Shown one piece after another: positions 47,126 to 56,126 of a DNA stretch of 64,000 nucleotides; position 1 is the first letter of the stretch, and each line of letters opens with the position of its first letter. The notes below the pieces were generated by a model. The model was not told the origin of the DNA, ran no database searches, and was given only the letters and a program-made list of their open reading frames with translations. The stretch spans positions 62,001 through 126,000 of the forward strand of contig NZ_JAAXOQ010000006.1 in the NCBI RefSeq assembly GCF_012396015.1, read 5' to 3'. The translations under genes were made by a program, and so were the position numbers. This stretch comes from Tsukamurella spumae (GTDB lineage: Bacteria; Actinomycetota; Actinomycetes; Mycobacteriales; Mycobacteriaceae).

Positions 47126-47290
47126 ATGAGTGAGAAGACCACGTGGGAGTACTCCACCATCCCCCTGCTGACCCATGCCACCAAGCAGATCCTCGACACC
47201 TGGGGCTCCGACGGCTGGGAGCTCGTCACCGTGCTTCCCGGCCCCACCGGTGAGCAGCACGTGGCCTACATGAAGCGGCCCCTCTCGTGA
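47126..47290 (+). CDS. DUF4177 small protein
   Basis: 54 residues (MSEKTTWEYSTIPLLTHATK..., WGSDGWELVTVLPGP, AYMKRPLS) matching the small DUF4177 family of two-strand/helix proteins. Its stop overlaps the RidA GTG (GTGA). The same small gene sits here in mycobacteria (Rv3678A). Function is unknown. Confidence 0.85.
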   Translation: MSEKTTWEYSTIPLLTHATKQILDTWGSDGWELVTVLPGPTGEQHVAYMKRPLS

Positions 47291-47754
47291 GCGCCGTCTC
47301 CGCCCGGCTCGCCGAGCTCGGCATCGTGCTGCCCGAGGTCGTGCCGCCGCTCGCCGCGTACGTTCCGGCCACGCAGGTGGGCGACCTGGTGCACACGTCC
47401 GGCCAGCTGCCCCTCGTCGACGGCGTTCTCCTCGCGCAGGGCAAGGTCAGCGAGAACGCGGAGGGTGTGGTGGACGTCGAGACCGCCGTCGCCGCCGCCC
47501 GGCAATGCGCGCTCAACGCGCTGGCCGCCGTGCACGCCCTCGTCGGGATCGACAGTGTCAAGCGCGTGGTCAAGGTCACCGGCTTCGTCGCCTCCGCGCC
47601 CGGATTCTCGGGTCAGCCCGCCGTCGTCAACGGCGCGTCCCTCCTGCTCGGTGAGGTCTTCGGGGACGCGGGCGTGCACGTCCGGTCCGCCGTCGGCGTC
47701 GCGGAACTGCCGCTGGGTGCGCCCGTCGAGGTCGAGCTCACGGTCCAGGTATGA
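47287..47754 (+). CDS. RidA/YjgF-family protein
   Basis: 155 residues with the RidA fold (GDLVHTSGQLPLVDGVLL, AARQCALNALAAVHALVG, VKVTGFVASAPGF). RidA proteins hydrolyse reactive enamine/imine intermediates of amino-acid metabolism. The usual catalytic Arg near position 105 is not obvious here, so it may be a RidA subgroup with another role. It overlaps both neighbours by 4 nt. Confidence 0.88.
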   Translation: MSAVSARLAELGIVLPEVVPPLAAYVPATQVGDLVHTSGQLPLVDGVLLAQGKVSENAEGVVDVETAVAAARQCALNALAAVHALVGIDSVKRVVKVTGFVASAPGFSGQPAVVNGASLLLGEVFGDAGVHVRSAVGVAELPLGAPVEVELTVQV

Positions 47755-48575
47755 CCCGCGAGCATCCCGCGCCGGGGAAGCTGCGGCAGGTCACTCCCTT
47801 CGCCGCGGTGCTGCTCTGCGACAACCCGTCGGTGATGACCCTCGAGGGCACCAACACCTGGCTCCTGCGGGCCCCCGGGCGCGAGGAGTCCGTGGTCGTC
47901 GACCCCGGCCCCAAGGGCGACAAGAAGCACCTGCGGCGGGTCGCGAAGGCCGCGGGCACCGTCGCTCTGACGCTCGTGACGCACCGCCACGCCGACCACA
48001 CGGGCGGGCTGAAGAAGTGGGAGGAGCTCACGCGCAGCCCCATCCGCGCCTTCGCGCCGAAGTTCTGCATCAACACCGCGACCCCGCTCGTCGGCGGCGA
48101 GGTGATCGAGGTCGCGGGCCTGCGGATCACGGTGCTGCACACGCCGGGCCACACGGCCGACTCGCTGAGCTTCCTGGTCGACGTCGACGGTGCCACGGAC
48201 CAGCCGGGAGCCCTCGTCTCCGGCGACACCCTGCTCGGGCGCGGCACCACGGTGCTCGACGCCACGGACGGCACGCTCGCCGACTACCTCGGCTCGCTGG
48301 AGTCGTTGTCGACGGTGGCCGACGGTCGCGTCCTGCTACCGGGCCACGGCCCGGACCTGCCGGACGCGGGGCCCGTCGTCGCGGCGTACGCCGCGCACCG
48401 TCAGGACCGCTTGCAGCAGGTGCGCGACGCGCTCGACGAGCTGGGCCTGAGCGCCGCTGACGCCAAGCCCATGAAGATCGTCAAGCACGTCTACCGCGAC
48501 GTCGACAAGAAGGCCTGGCCGGCCGCGCGCATGTCCGTCAAGGTCCAGCTCAGGTATCTAGCCGAGCACGGCTGA
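47751..48575 (+). CDS. Metallo-beta-lactamase-fold hydrolase (Rv3677-like)
   Basis: 274 residues with the zinc motif THRHADHTGG, LHTPGHTADSL, SGDTLLG and PGHGPDL, and a C-terminal winged-helix-like part (KPMKIVKHVYRDVDKKAWPA) as in LACTB2-type proteins. Such enzymes act as glyoxalase II-like esterases or single-strand RNases. It ends the DUF4177-ridA-MBL unit and converges with crp. Confidence 0.9.
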   Translation: MTREHPAPGKLRQVTPFAAVLLCDNPSVMTLEGTNTWLLRAPGREESVVVDPGPKGDKKHLRRVAKAAGTVALTLVTHRHADHTGGLKKWEELTRSPIRAFAPKFCINTATPLVGGEVIEVAGLRITVLHTPGHTADSLSFLVDVDGATDQPGALVSGDTLLGRGTTVLDATDGTLADYLGSLESLSTVADGRVLLPGHGPDLPDAGPVVAAYAAHRQDRLQQVRDALDELGLSAADAKPMKIVKHVYRDVDKKAWPAARMSVKVQLRYLAEHG

Positions 48576-48608
48576 GCGAACAGGTGGGACGCCTGCCGGA
48601 CGAGGGAT

Positions 48609-48695
48609 GGGGCGGGGAGACGCTGCAAACGATTCTGCAGTGCCCGAGGCGCTGGCCGAGGGCGCGAAGCCTAGTGCGCAGCGACTCCCCGCCCC
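48609..48695. repeat. Long inverted repeat between MBL and crp genes
   Basis: GGGGCGGGGAGACGCTGC (48609-48626) and GCAGCGACTCCCCGCCCC (48678-48695) are complementary at 17 of 18 positions, with a 51-nt loop. It fills almost the entire gap between two convergent genes. It could be a bidirectional terminator or fold into a structured RNA. No T-run follows either arm. Confidence 0.6.
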
Positions 48696-48702
48696 AGACC
48701 GG

Positions 48703-49377
48703 TCAGCGAGCCCGACGCGCCAGGCGCTCGCTGTCCGTGATCACCACGGACTTGCCCTCGAGGCGGAGCCAGCCGCGGTGGGCGAAGTCGGCGAGTGCCT
48801 TGTTGACCGTCTCGCGGGAGGCGCCGACGAGCTGTGCGATCTCCTCCTGTGTGAGGTCGTGGGTCACGCGCAGGGCACCGTTCTCGTGCGTGCCGAAGCG
48901 CTGCGCGAGCTGCAGCAGCTGCTTTGCGACGCGGCCGGGGACGTCGGTGAAGATGAGATCGGCCAGGTTGTTGTTGGTGCGCCGCAGGCGGCGGGCGAGT
49001 ACGCGCAGCAGCTGCTCCGCGATCTCGGGCCGGTCGCGGATCCACGCGCGCAGGGCCTCGCGGTCCATCGTCATCGCGCGGACCTCGGTGATGCAGGTCG
49101 CGCTCGACGTGCGGGGGCCCGGGTCGAAGATCGACATCTCACCGAACATGTCCGACGGGCCCATCACCGACAGCAGGTTCTCGCGACCGTCCGGCGAGCG
49201 GCGGCCGAGCTTCACCTTGCCGGCGAGGATGATGTACAGCCGGTCACCCGGCTCGCCCTCGTTGAAGATCACATGCCCGCGGGGATAGTCGACCTCGTGC
49301 AGATCCTTGGTGAGCGCATCGACCGCGCCAGGCTCGACACCTTGAAAAATGCCGGCCCGCGCCAGGACCTCGTCCAC
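48703..49377 (-). CDS. crp: cAMP receptor protein (Crp, Rv3676-like)
   Basis: 224 residues from GTG 49377 ([19 protein letters not shown]), the same length as M. tuberculosis CRP and nearly identical to it over long stretches ([40 protein letters not shown]). The cAMP pocket ([15 protein letters not shown]) and the helix-turn-helix ([20 protein letters not shown]) are complete. It is a global regulator of carbon use and resuscitation. A CRP-type site lies 88 nt upstream, so autoregulation is likely. Confidence 0.95.
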   Translation of the reverse strand: MDEVLARAGIFQGVEPGAVDALTKDLHEVDYPRGHVIFNEGEPGDRLYIILAGKVKLGRRSPDGRENLLSVMGPSDMFGEMSIFDPGPRTSSATCITEVRAMTMDREALRAWIRDRPEIAEQLLRVLARRLRRTNNNLADLIFTDVPGRVAKQLLQLAQRFGTHENGALRVTHDLTQEEIAQLVGASRETVNKALADFAHRGWLRLEGKSVVITDSERLARRAR

Positions 49378-49464
49378 GGGGTACCTCGTTCCTTGATCGA
49401 CCAACCGCCGCAGGCGGCGATCGCCGCGACCTGGAGTGTGAGTTTATAAAGCGTTCCGCGCTGG

Positions 49465-49480
49465 TGTGGGAAATCGCACA
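49465..49480. promoter_or_regulatory. CRP-binding site upstream of crp
   Basis: TGTGGGAAATCGCACA fits the mycobacterial CRP consensus TGTGA-N6-TCACA with one change in each half, keeping the dyad. It lies between crp and the divergent or neighbouring genes and is a likely autoregulatory site. Confidence 0.6.
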
Positions 49481-49613
49481 GACCTCTGTGGTGAACATTA
49501 CCCGCTCGCACCATGAACGGCACGTCTGCGTTCCACATTTGGCCCGTCCGATGCCGTGGCGAGGTCCGCGAAGGCCGGCTGGGCGAGGGCCCGTCAGGTC
49601 GAGGAATGCGGTC

Positions 49614-49829
49614 TCAGCTGGCCCGGCGCTCGGCTCCACCGTCGAGGTCGAGACTGTCGACGGCCTTGGGGAGGCCGATCCGCGCCAGCGTCTCGACATC
49701 GGGTGCCTCGTCGTCGCCGGTGACGGGTGGCACCGCGGGTTCGGCGGTCACCCGCCTCTCGATTCGCTCCATGGCCAATGCGAACAGCATCAGCACCACC
49801 GGGAACAGCAACCCGAGCAATCCTTGCAT
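49614..49829 (-). CDS. Small single-helix membrane protein (Rv3675-like)
   Basis: 71 residues: one N-terminal helix (LLGLLFPVVLMLFALAMERI) and an acidic cytoplasmic tail (PVTGDDEAPDVETLARIGLP). The position upstream of crp matches M. tuberculosis Rv3675. Function is unknown. The 235 bp between it and crp contain the CRP site and otherwise nothing recognised. Confidence 0.7.
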   Translation of the reverse strand: MQGLLGLLFPVVLMLFALAMERIERRVTAEPAVPPVTGDDEAPDVETLARIGLPKAVDSLDLDGGAERRAS

Positions 49830-49904
49830 GCCGGACAGTAAACACAGCCAAGGTCTCGATACGGCAACGAATGAGCGACGTCGCCGTCGTTAGAATCGAT
49901 TCTC

Positions 49905-50675
49905 ATGCCCCCGAAGCCGGAGTCCCACCTCGCGCTGGTGCGGCGTGCCCGCCGGATGAACCGGACTCTGGCGGCCGCGTTTCCCCACGTGTACTGCGAA
50001 CTCGACTTCACGGATCCGCTCGAGCTGTCGGTCGCCACGATCCTCTCGGCGCAGTGCACCGATGTTCGGGTGAATCAAGTCACACCGGCGTTGTTCGCCC
50101 GCTATCGGACGGCCGCCGACTACGCGGGGGCGAACCGGGCGGAGCTCGAGGAGTACATCCGCTCCACCGGCTTCTACCGCAACAAGGCCACCTCGATCAT
50201 GGGGCTGGGGCAGGCGCTCGTGGACCGGTTCGACGGCGAGGTACCGCGCACCCTGAAGGAGCTCGTCACGCTCCCGGGCTTCGGTCGCAAGACGGCGAAC
50301 GTCGTCCTGGGCAATGCCTTCGACGTCCCCGGAATCACCGTGGATACGCATTTCTCCCGCCTGGTGCACCGCTGGGAGTGGACCGAGGAGCAGGACCCGG
50401 TGAAGATCGAGCTCGCCGTGGGCGAGCTGATTCCGCGCAAGGAATGGACACTCCTCAGTCACCGGGTGATCTTCCACGGTCGTCGCGTCTGCCACGCCCG
50501 CAAGCCGGCGTGCGGCGTGTGCGTCCTGGCCAAGGACTGTCCCTCGTTCGGCACCGGCCCGATCGACCCCGTCGAGGCGGCGGAGCTGGTCAAGGGCCCG
50601 GAACGCGACCACCTGCTGGAGATCGCGCCGCCCCCGCCCCGTCGGCGGCGGGTGCAGGCGGGAGCCGGTCGATGA
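49905..50675 (+). CDS. nth: Endonuclease III
   Basis: 256 residues. DNA glycosylase/AP lyase for oxidised pyrimidines: helix-hairpin-helix with the catalytic Lys in [16 protein letters not shown], catalytic Asp in [13 protein letters not shown], and the four [4Fe-4S] cysteines in [17 protein letters not shown]. The C-terminal tail is longer than in E. coli (211 residues). Its TGA overlaps the ATG of the TlpA-like gene. Confidence 0.95.
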   Translation: MPPKPESHLALVRRARRMNRTLAAAFPHVYCELDFTDPLELSVATILSAQCTDVRVNQVTPALFARYRTAADYAGANRAELEEYIRSTGFYRNKATSIMGLGQALVDRFDGEVPRTLKELVTLPGFGRKTANVVLGNAFDVPGITVDTHFSRLVHRWEWTEEQDPVKIELAVGELIPRKEWTLLSHRVIFHGRRVCHARKPACGVCVLAKDCPSFGTGPIDPVEAAELVKGPERDHLLEIAPPPPRRRRVQAGAGR

Positions 50676-51340
50676 ACTCACCCGCCCCGTTGCTTCCGGG
50701 CGAACGGCGCAGCCGCGTCCCCGCCCGCGTGCGCGCTCTCGTCGTCTGCGCGGTCGTCGTGGTCGCGCTGGCCGTCGCGATCTGGCCCCGGGGCGGCGAC
50801 GGTGCCCCGGCCTCGCCGACGCAGGGGGCGGCACCGTCGACCAGCGTGAGCCCCGGGCAGGTGACGGCGGCCCGGGAGCGGGCGGCGCAGCCGGCGTGCC
50901 CCGCCGGGATCGGCGCGGCGCAGTTGAGGAGCCTGTCGCTGAGCTGCCTCGGCGACGGCGCGCCCGTGGACCTCGCGGCCCCGACCACCCGCCCGACGCT
51001 GATCAACGTCTGGGCCTGGTGGTGCGGGCCGTGCCGCGTCGAGCTGCCCGCCCTCGCGGAGATCGCCGCACGCGCCGGTGACCGCCTGACGGTGCTCGGC
51101 GTGCACGCCGACCCGAACGCCGTCGCGGGCCTGGACCTCCTGGCCGAGCTGAAGGTGAAGCTGCCCACCGTGCAGGACCCGCAGGCGGTCGTCGCGGCGC
51201 TGCTCGGCGCCCCGCGTGCCTACCCCGTGACCGTTCTGTTGCGTTCCGATGGCACTGTTGCCGGTGTGCACGCCCAACCCTTCACCTCCGCCGACGACGT
51301 GGCCGCCCTGGTGCGCACCGAGCTCGGGGTGAGCCTGTGA
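50672..51340 (+). CDS. TlpA-like membrane-anchored thioredoxin (Rv3673-like)
   Basis: 222 residues: one membrane helix (about 22-42; [19 protein letters not shown]), a Thr/Ser-rich spacer, and a thioredoxin fold with the active site [15 protein letters not shown] and cis-Pro in AYPVTVLL. It faces outward and likely reduces disulfides in secreted proteins or in cytochrome c maturation. It overlaps nth and the NUDIX gene by 4 nt each. Confidence 0.9.
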   Translation: MNSPAPLLPGERRSRVPARVRALVVCAVVVVALAVAIWPRGGDGAPASPTQGAAPSTSVSPGQVTAARERAAQPACPAGIGAAQLRSLSLSCLGDGAPVDLAAPTTRPTLINVWAWWCGPCRVELPALAEIAARAGDRLTVLGVHADPNAVAGLDLLAELKVKLPTVQDPQAVVAALLGAPRAYPVTVLLRSDGTVAGVHAQPFTSADDVAALVRTELGVSL

Positions 51341-52047
51341 GCACCCCGCAGTGGCTCGATCCACTGCTGGGCAACCTCGGCGGTGTCGCCGACGAGCTCC
51401 GGCTGCGCGGCGGTGCTGTCGCCGCGCTGCAACGGACGAAGCATCCGCGTCCGGCGTCCGTCCTGATCCTGTTCGACGGTGACCCGGGCGCGTCCGGCTC
51501 GACCCCGCCCGAGGACGCGACGGTGCTGCTCACGCAGCGCGCGTCCGCCCTTCGCCAGCACTCGGGCCAGGTGGCCTTTCCCGGCGGCAAGCGGGATCCG
51601 GAGGACGTCGACGATGTCGCCGTCGCGCTCCGGGAGGCCTGGGAGGAGACGGGGTTGGATCCGTCGTCGGTCGAGATCGTCGCCGAGCTCGACCCCATCG
51701 AGGTGCCAGTGTCGGGCTTCCGGGTGGTTCCGGTCATCGGCTACGCCGCGCGGCCCTCCGAGGTGGGCGTCGTCGATCCCGGTGAGACCGCGCTCGTCCG
51801 GCGCGTGCCGCTGGCCGAGCTCATCGACCCCGCGCACCGGTTCATGGTGCGCAAGTCCTTCTACCGTGGGCCGGCGTTCGCGGCCGGGCCGATGCTGGTC
51901 TGGGGCTTCACCGGCGGGCTGATGAACGCGCTGATCGGCGCCGCGGGCTGGGAACGTCCGTGGAACACCGGCGACGTGCGGCCCCTCACCGACGAGGTGC
52001 GCGCCGCCGCGGCGCGTGCCGCGACCTGGCAGGAGAACGCCCGATGA
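51337..52047 (+). CDS. NUDIX hydrolase, CoA pyrophosphatase type (Rv3672-like)
   Basis: 236 residues. The Nudix box is GGKRDPEDVDDVAVALREAW followed by EETGL, preceded by LRQHSGQVAFP, the extension that marks CoA-pyrophosphate hydrolases (NudL). It would trim CoA or acyl-CoA to phosphopantetheine and 3',5'-ADP. It overlaps the genes on both sides by 4 nt, within the nth-tlpA-nudix-marP operon. Confidence 0.9.
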   Translation: MSTPQWLDPLLGNLGGVADELRLRGGAVAALQRTKHPRPASVLILFDGDPGASGSTPPEDATVLLTQRASALRQHSGQVAFPGGKRDPEDVDDVAVALREAWEETGLDPSSVEIVAELDPIEVPVSGFRVVPVIGYAARPSEVGVVDPGETALVRRVPLAELIDPAHRFMVRKSFYRGPAFAAGPMLVWGFTGGLMNALIGAAGWERPWNTGDVRPLTDEVRAAAARAATWQENAR

Positions 52048-53243
52048 CCGGATCGACCTGGGTCGACGTGGTCGTCGTCGGGCTCGTGCTCCTCGCCGCG
52101 CTGTCCGGCTACCGGCAGGGCGCCGCGGCCTCGGTGCTCGCGTTCGTCGGCGTGGTGCTGGGCGCCGCGGCGGGTGTTCTGCTGGCCCCGCACGTCCTCG
52201 ACTCGGTGAACAACCCGACGGGGCGCGTCGTGCTCGGCGTCGGCCTGCTCGCGGGCCTGGTGATCATCGGGGAGCTGTCCGGCATGGTCCTCGGCCGCGC
52301 GGTGCGCAGTTCGATCCGGCACGGCGGCCTGCGGACGGTGGACTCCGGCGTGGGCGCGGTCGTGCAGGTGGGCGCGCTGCTGGTGGCGGCGTGGCTGGTC
52401 GCGATCCCGCTCACCACCGCCGCCGCGCCGCAGATCGCGCGGTCGGTGAACGGTTCGTACGTGCTCGGCAAGGTCAACGGATTCGCCAAGGTGGTCGGGG
52501 CCGATGGGCTGCCGCAGAAGTTCGCGTCGATCATCGACGACTCCGGGCTGCCGCAGGCACTGGGGCCATTCGTCAACACCCCGGTGGTCAGCGTCGACGC
52601 CCCCGATCGCGTCGACTTCACCGACCCGGTGGTGCAGCGGGTCCGCTCCTCGGTGGTGCGCATCGACGGCCAGGCCCCGTCGTGCAGCCGCGCGCTCGAG
52701 GGCTCGGGCTTCGTCTCGACCGCCGGCCGCGTGGTCACCAACGCGCACGTCGTCGCCGGCACCCGCAGCGTGCAGGTCACCGTCAACGGCACCAAGAAGT
52801 ACAGCGCCCAGGTCGTCTACTTCGACCCCCAGACCGATGTCGCGGTGCTCAACGTGCCCGGCATGACGGCCGCACCGCTGCGGATCGTGTTCAACGGAGC
52901 CAAGCCGGGCGACCCGGGCTTCGTGCTCGGATTCCCCGGCGGCGGGCCGCTGACGCTGTCCTCGTCGCGCGTGCGCAGCCAGCAGACCCTCGAGGGCCGC
53001 AACATCTACCGCGACGCGCAGGTCCGGCGCGATGTCTACCTGCTGCGCGGGCAGGTCCGCCCGGGCAACTCCGGCGGGCCGATGTTCGACCGGCAGGGCA
53101 ACGTGGTGGGGGTGATCTTCGGCGTCGCGGTCGACGACGCGGACACCGCGTTCGCGCTGACGGCCAAGCAGGTCGAGCCGGCGCTGCAGGCCGGTAGCAC
53201 CGCCACCGCGGGTGTCTCGACGGGCGACTGCGTCAACCGCTGA
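52044..53243 (+). CDS. marP: Membrane serine protease MarP
   Basis: 399 residues: four N-terminal helices (CvpA-like, about 8-130), then a periplasmic chymotrypsin-fold protease with the triad His (VVTNAHVVAGT), Asp (DPQTDVAVLNV) and Ser (VRPGNSGGPMF). Two cysteines (PSCSRALEG and the C-terminal GDCVNR) match the regulatory disulfide known for M. tuberculosis MarP (Rv3671c), which is needed for acid resistance. Length is almost the same (397 in M. tuberculosis). Confidence 0.94.
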   Translation: MTGSTWVDVVVVGLVLLAALSGYRQGAAASVLAFVGVVLGAAAGVLLAPHVLDSVNNPTGRVVLGVGLLAGLVIIGELSGMVLGRAVRSSIRHGGLRTVDSGVGAVVQVGALLVAAWLVAIPLTTAAAPQIARSVNGSYVLGKVNGFAKVVGADGLPQKFASIIDDSGLPQALGPFVNTPVVSVDAPDRVDFTDPVVQRVRSSVVRIDGQAPSCSRALEGSGFVSTAGRVVTNAHVVAGTRSVQVTVNGTKKYSAQVVYFDPQTDVAVLNVPGMTAAPLRIVFNGAKPGDPGFVLGFPGGGPLTLSSSRVRSQQTLEGRNIYRDAQVRRDVYLLRGQVRPGNSGGPMFDRQGNVVGVIFGVAVDDADTAFALTAKQVEPALQAGSTATAGVSTGDCVNR

Positions 53244-53295
53244 CGACGCCCGACTCGCCGGGCCGGGCCGCGGCACCGTCGGACGGGCGGCCGGC

Positions 53296-54261
53296 TCAGG
53301 GCAGGAGACGGGGACCGGGCAGGTCCGCGAGGAAGTCCGCCAGCTGCGGCCCGACGATGCCGGGCGCCTCCTCGTGGGCGTAGTGCCCCGCGTTCTCGAC
53401 GGCGCGCACCCGGTAGTCGTCGGCCCAGTCGTGGCTCGAGTACACGGGCTGCGGCAGGACGTACGGGTCGACCTCGCCGCGGAAGGCGAGCACCGGGATG
53501 TGCAGCCGCTGATTCATGCTGCCGAGGAAGCGGCTGCCGTCGGGCCGGAACTGGCTGCGCCACGCCCAGCGCGCGTATTCGAGGGCGCTGTGCGCGGTGC
53601 CCGGGATCTGGATGGCGCTGCGGTACTGCGTGAGCGCCTCCGCGTAGTCGGCGCTGCGCCGCCAGGTCGAGCCGCTGCGGGCGGCGTAGAGAGCGCCGAT
53701 CTCGGCACCGTCGTCCCTGGTCAATCGGTCCTCGGCGACACGAGGGAGCTGCGCGAAGGTGATCGGGCCGAGCATCGCCGAACGCTGGTCCTTGTTGCGC
53801 AGTGCCGAGCGCTTGAGCGCGATCGGGTGCGGCGAGGAGATCACGGCGATCGCGGAGACCACCCGCGGGTGCAGGGTGGCCGTGGCCCAGCAGCCCAGGC
53901 CGCCCTCGCCGTGCCCGACCACCGCGGCGGACGTGTGCCCGAGCGCGCGGATGAGGCCGCTGATGTCCCCGGCCAGGGTCCAGCCGTCGTACCCGCGGGG
54001 CGGCTTGTCGCTGTCGCCGTAGCCGCGCAAGTCGACGGCGACGGCCCGGTGGCCGGCGTCGTGCAGCTGGGGGAGCAGGTGCCGCCAGCTCCACCAGAAG
54101 CCGCCGAAGCCGTGCAGGAACACCACGAGCGGCCGGTCGGCGGCGGCCGGACCGGTGTCCGGCCGGTACTCGACGGCGTGCAGCCGGATCCCGTTGGCGC
54201 GGACGTCGAGATGCTCCCACGGGCCGGCGAACCGGACGCTCGACGGGTCGGGACTGGTCAC
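53296..54261 (-). CDS. Alpha/beta-hydrolase (EphE-like), unusual nucleophile elbow
   Basis: 321 residues with the alpha/beta-hydrolase core: oxyanion motif VFLHGFGGFWWSW, AVDLRGYGDSDKPPRGYDGW, acid loop FRGEVDPYVLPQPV and a catalytic-type His in ENAGHYAHEEAPG. The nucleophile elbow, however, reads VVGHGEGGLG: a Gly stands where Ser or Asp is expected (GHSxGG or GHDxGG). The locus matches M. tuberculosis ephE (Rv3670), annotated as epoxide hydrolase. The enzyme may use another residue or be non-catalytic. GTG 54261 follows GAGGAGAAG. Confidence 0.85.
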   Translation of the reverse strand: MTSPDPSSVRFAGPWEHLDVRANGIRLHAVEYRPDTGPAAADRPLVVFLHGFGGFWWSWRHLLPQLHDAGHRAVAVDLRGYGDSDKPPRGYDGWTLAGDISGLIRALGHTSAAVVGHGEGGLGCWATATLHPRVVSAIAVISSPHPIALKRSALRNKDQRSAMLGPITFAQLPRVAEDRLTRDDGAEIGALYAARSGSTWRRSADYAEALTQYRSAIQIPGTAHSALEYARWAWRSQFRPDGSRFLGSMNQRLHIPVLAFRGEVDPYVLPQPVYSSHDWADDYRVRAVENAGHYAHEEAPGIVGPQLADFLADLPGPRLLP

Positions 54262-54287
54262 CTTCTCCTCGCCTCGGGCTCGTCGGG

Positions 54288-54794
54288 TCAGCGCCCGGCG
54301 TCGCCCGACGGTGCGCCGCTCTTCAGGGCCGCCATCGGGTCGACATCGCCCTTGAGGAGCGACTGCGACTCCTTGAGCGAGGCGATCGTCTTCTGCGGGC
54401 CGCGGATCTTGCGCACCTTGAGGAAGCCGAAGAGCGCCGCGAGACCGGCCACGATCAGCATCAGGACGAACACGATGAGCGAGGCCGCCCACATCGGCAG
54501 CCACACGTTGAGCAGCCAGGCGAGGAAGAAGAAGAAGAAGAACGACGAGTACAGCGCGACGACGCCGGCGACGGCGAAGAACGCCGAGCCGGTCGCGGCC
54601 TTCTTCACGTCCCGCATGGTCTCGGCCTTGGCCAGCTCGACCTCGGCGCGGACCAGCGAGGAGACCTGGGCCGATGCGTCGCGCACGAGACTGCCGATCG
54701 TCGGATCGCCGGAGGCGGTCACGCTGGGATCGGTGAGCGGGATCGCCGAGAGTGTGCGCGGGGTCCCGCTCGTGGGTGTGCTGTCCAAGCTCAC
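54288..54794 (-). CDS. Holin-superfamily III (DUF1469) membrane protein (Rv3669-like)
   Basis: 168 residues: a helical region (SLVRDASAQVSSLVRAEVEL), two membrane helices (about 71-98 with SSFFFFFFLAWLL, and 102-124), and a charged tail. This is the Actinobacterial Holin-X/putative phage holin III family, not a phage gene here. It precedes the EphE-like gene by 26 nt and shares its transcript. Confidence 0.85.
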   Translation of the reverse strand: MSLDSTPTSGTPRTLSAIPLTDPSVTASGDPTIGSLVRDASAQVSSLVRAEVELAKAETMRDVKKAATGSAFFAVAGVVALYSSFFFFFFLAWLLNVWLPMWAASLIVFVLMLIVAGLAALFGFLKVRKIRGPQKTIASLKESQSLLKGDVDPMAALKSGAPSGDAGR

Positions 54795-54831
54795 TGTGGT
54801 CCTCCTCTAGTTGTAGTCATCGTGCCAGAGG

Positions 54832-56046
54832 TTACGAATGCGCGTGCAGCCTCCCACGCCTGAGCAGCAGCAGGGACCCGATGACAGACGCCGCCACGGA
54901 GGTCAGCAGGACCGCCGCCTTCGCCAGATCGGCCTCGTCGGCGGGCAGCGCGAGCTCCGCGACCAGCAGGCTCACGGTGAAGCCGATCGCGCCGAGCACG
55001 CTGAGCGCCAGGATGTCCCGGCCGGCCAGGCCCTCGGGGCGCTCGGCGAGCCGGAGCCGCACGGCCAGCGCGGCGGCGCCCGAGATGCCGATGATCTTGC
55101 CGACGAACAGGCCGATCATGATGCCGAGCGCCAGCTCGTCGGTGAACAGGTCGCGGAAGACCCCGCCGTTCACGGCGACGCCCGAGGCGAAGAACGCGAA
55201 GATCGGCACGCAGATCAGCGCCGAGACCGGCTGGATCCGGTGCTCGAGCCGTTCGGCCGGAGACGAGAGCTCGCCGGGGTCCGGCCGCACCCGGGTGAGC
55301 AGGCCGAGCGCGACGCCCGCGATGGTGGCGTGCACCCCCGACTGCAGCACGGCCACCCAGACGACGATCGCGATCGGGACGTAGAGCAGGGGCGTGGAGA
55401 TCCGACGGTGCTGGGCGAACCAGTACAGCGCGCAGCCGCCGGCGGCGACGGCGAGCCAGCCCGCGCGGAGCTCTCCCGCGAACAGCACCGCGATGACGAC
55501 GATCGCGATCAGGTCGTCCACCACGGCGAGGCCGAGCAGGAACACCCGCGCGCCCGAGGGCAGCCGGGACCCGATGAGCGAGAGGATGCCGAGCGCGAAC
55601 GCGATGTCGGTGGCTATGGGGATGGCCCACGCGGTGCCGATGTGCGGGTCGTCGTGGGCGACCGTGAAGGCGATGACCGCGGGGACGACGACGCCGCCGA
55701 CCGCGCACAGCACGGGCAGTGCCGCGCCGCGCAGAGTGGACAGTTCCCCGACCACCAACTCGCGCTTGAGCTCCAACCCGGCCACGAAGAAGAAGATCGC
55801 GAGCAGGCCGTCCTTGGCCCAGTCGGCGAGCGAGAGCCGCAGGTGCAGGCTCTGGCCGAAGAGGCTCCAGTCGTCGCTGCCGAGGTGGATCTCGCTCAGG
55901 TGCGCGTAGCCCCCGGACCACGGCGAGTTGGCCCAGACGAGGGCGATCGCGGCGGCGACGAGAAGCGCTGTGCCGCCGACGGTCTCGGTACGGAGGAAGC
56001 GGATCAGCGCGCGTGAGGCCGTGAACCGTGGCGGTGCGTCGGTCAT
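54832..56046 (-). CDS. nhaA: Na+/H+ antiporter NhaA
   Basis: 404 residues with about 12 helices and the NhaA signature: WAIPIATDIAFALGILSLIG and the ion-binding Asp pair in LAVVDDLIAIVVIAVLF, plus LRGAALPVLCAVGG and GSRLPSGARVFLLG. It exports sodium in exchange for protons at alkaline pH. ATG 56046 (MTDAPPRF) was chosen over the slightly longer frame. It diverges from the MFS gene across 80 bp. Confidence 0.94.
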   Translation of the reverse strand: MTDAPPRFTASRALIRFLRTETVGGTALLVAAAIALVWANSPWSGGYAHLSEIHLGSDDWSLFGQSLHLRLSLADWAKDGLLAIFFFVAGLELKRELVVGELSTLRGAALPVLCAVGGVVVPAVIAFTVAHDDPHIGTAWAIPIATDIAFALGILSLIGSRLPSGARVFLLGLAVVDDLIAIVVIAVLFAGELRAGWLAVAAGGCALYWFAQHRRISTPLLYVPIAIVVWVAVLQSGVHATIAGVALGLLTRVRPDPGELSSPAERLEHRIQPVSALICVPIFAFFASGVAVNGGVFRDLFTDELALGIMIGLFVGKIIGISGAAALAVRLRLAERPEGLAGRDILALSVLGAIGFTVSLLVAELALPADEADLAKAAVLLTSVAASVIGSLLLLRRGRLHAHS

Positions 56047-56126
56047 CCGTCGAACGTACCGCAGCACAGCCCGGTGATCCGGGTCACGCGCGTTCGTGCG
56101 CGTCGCGAACGGTAATCTCTGCGCTC

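Noticed and set aside
54288-54794. Prophage holin
   Set aside because: The domain name includes holin, but the gene sits in a conserved chromosomal operon with no phage genes around.
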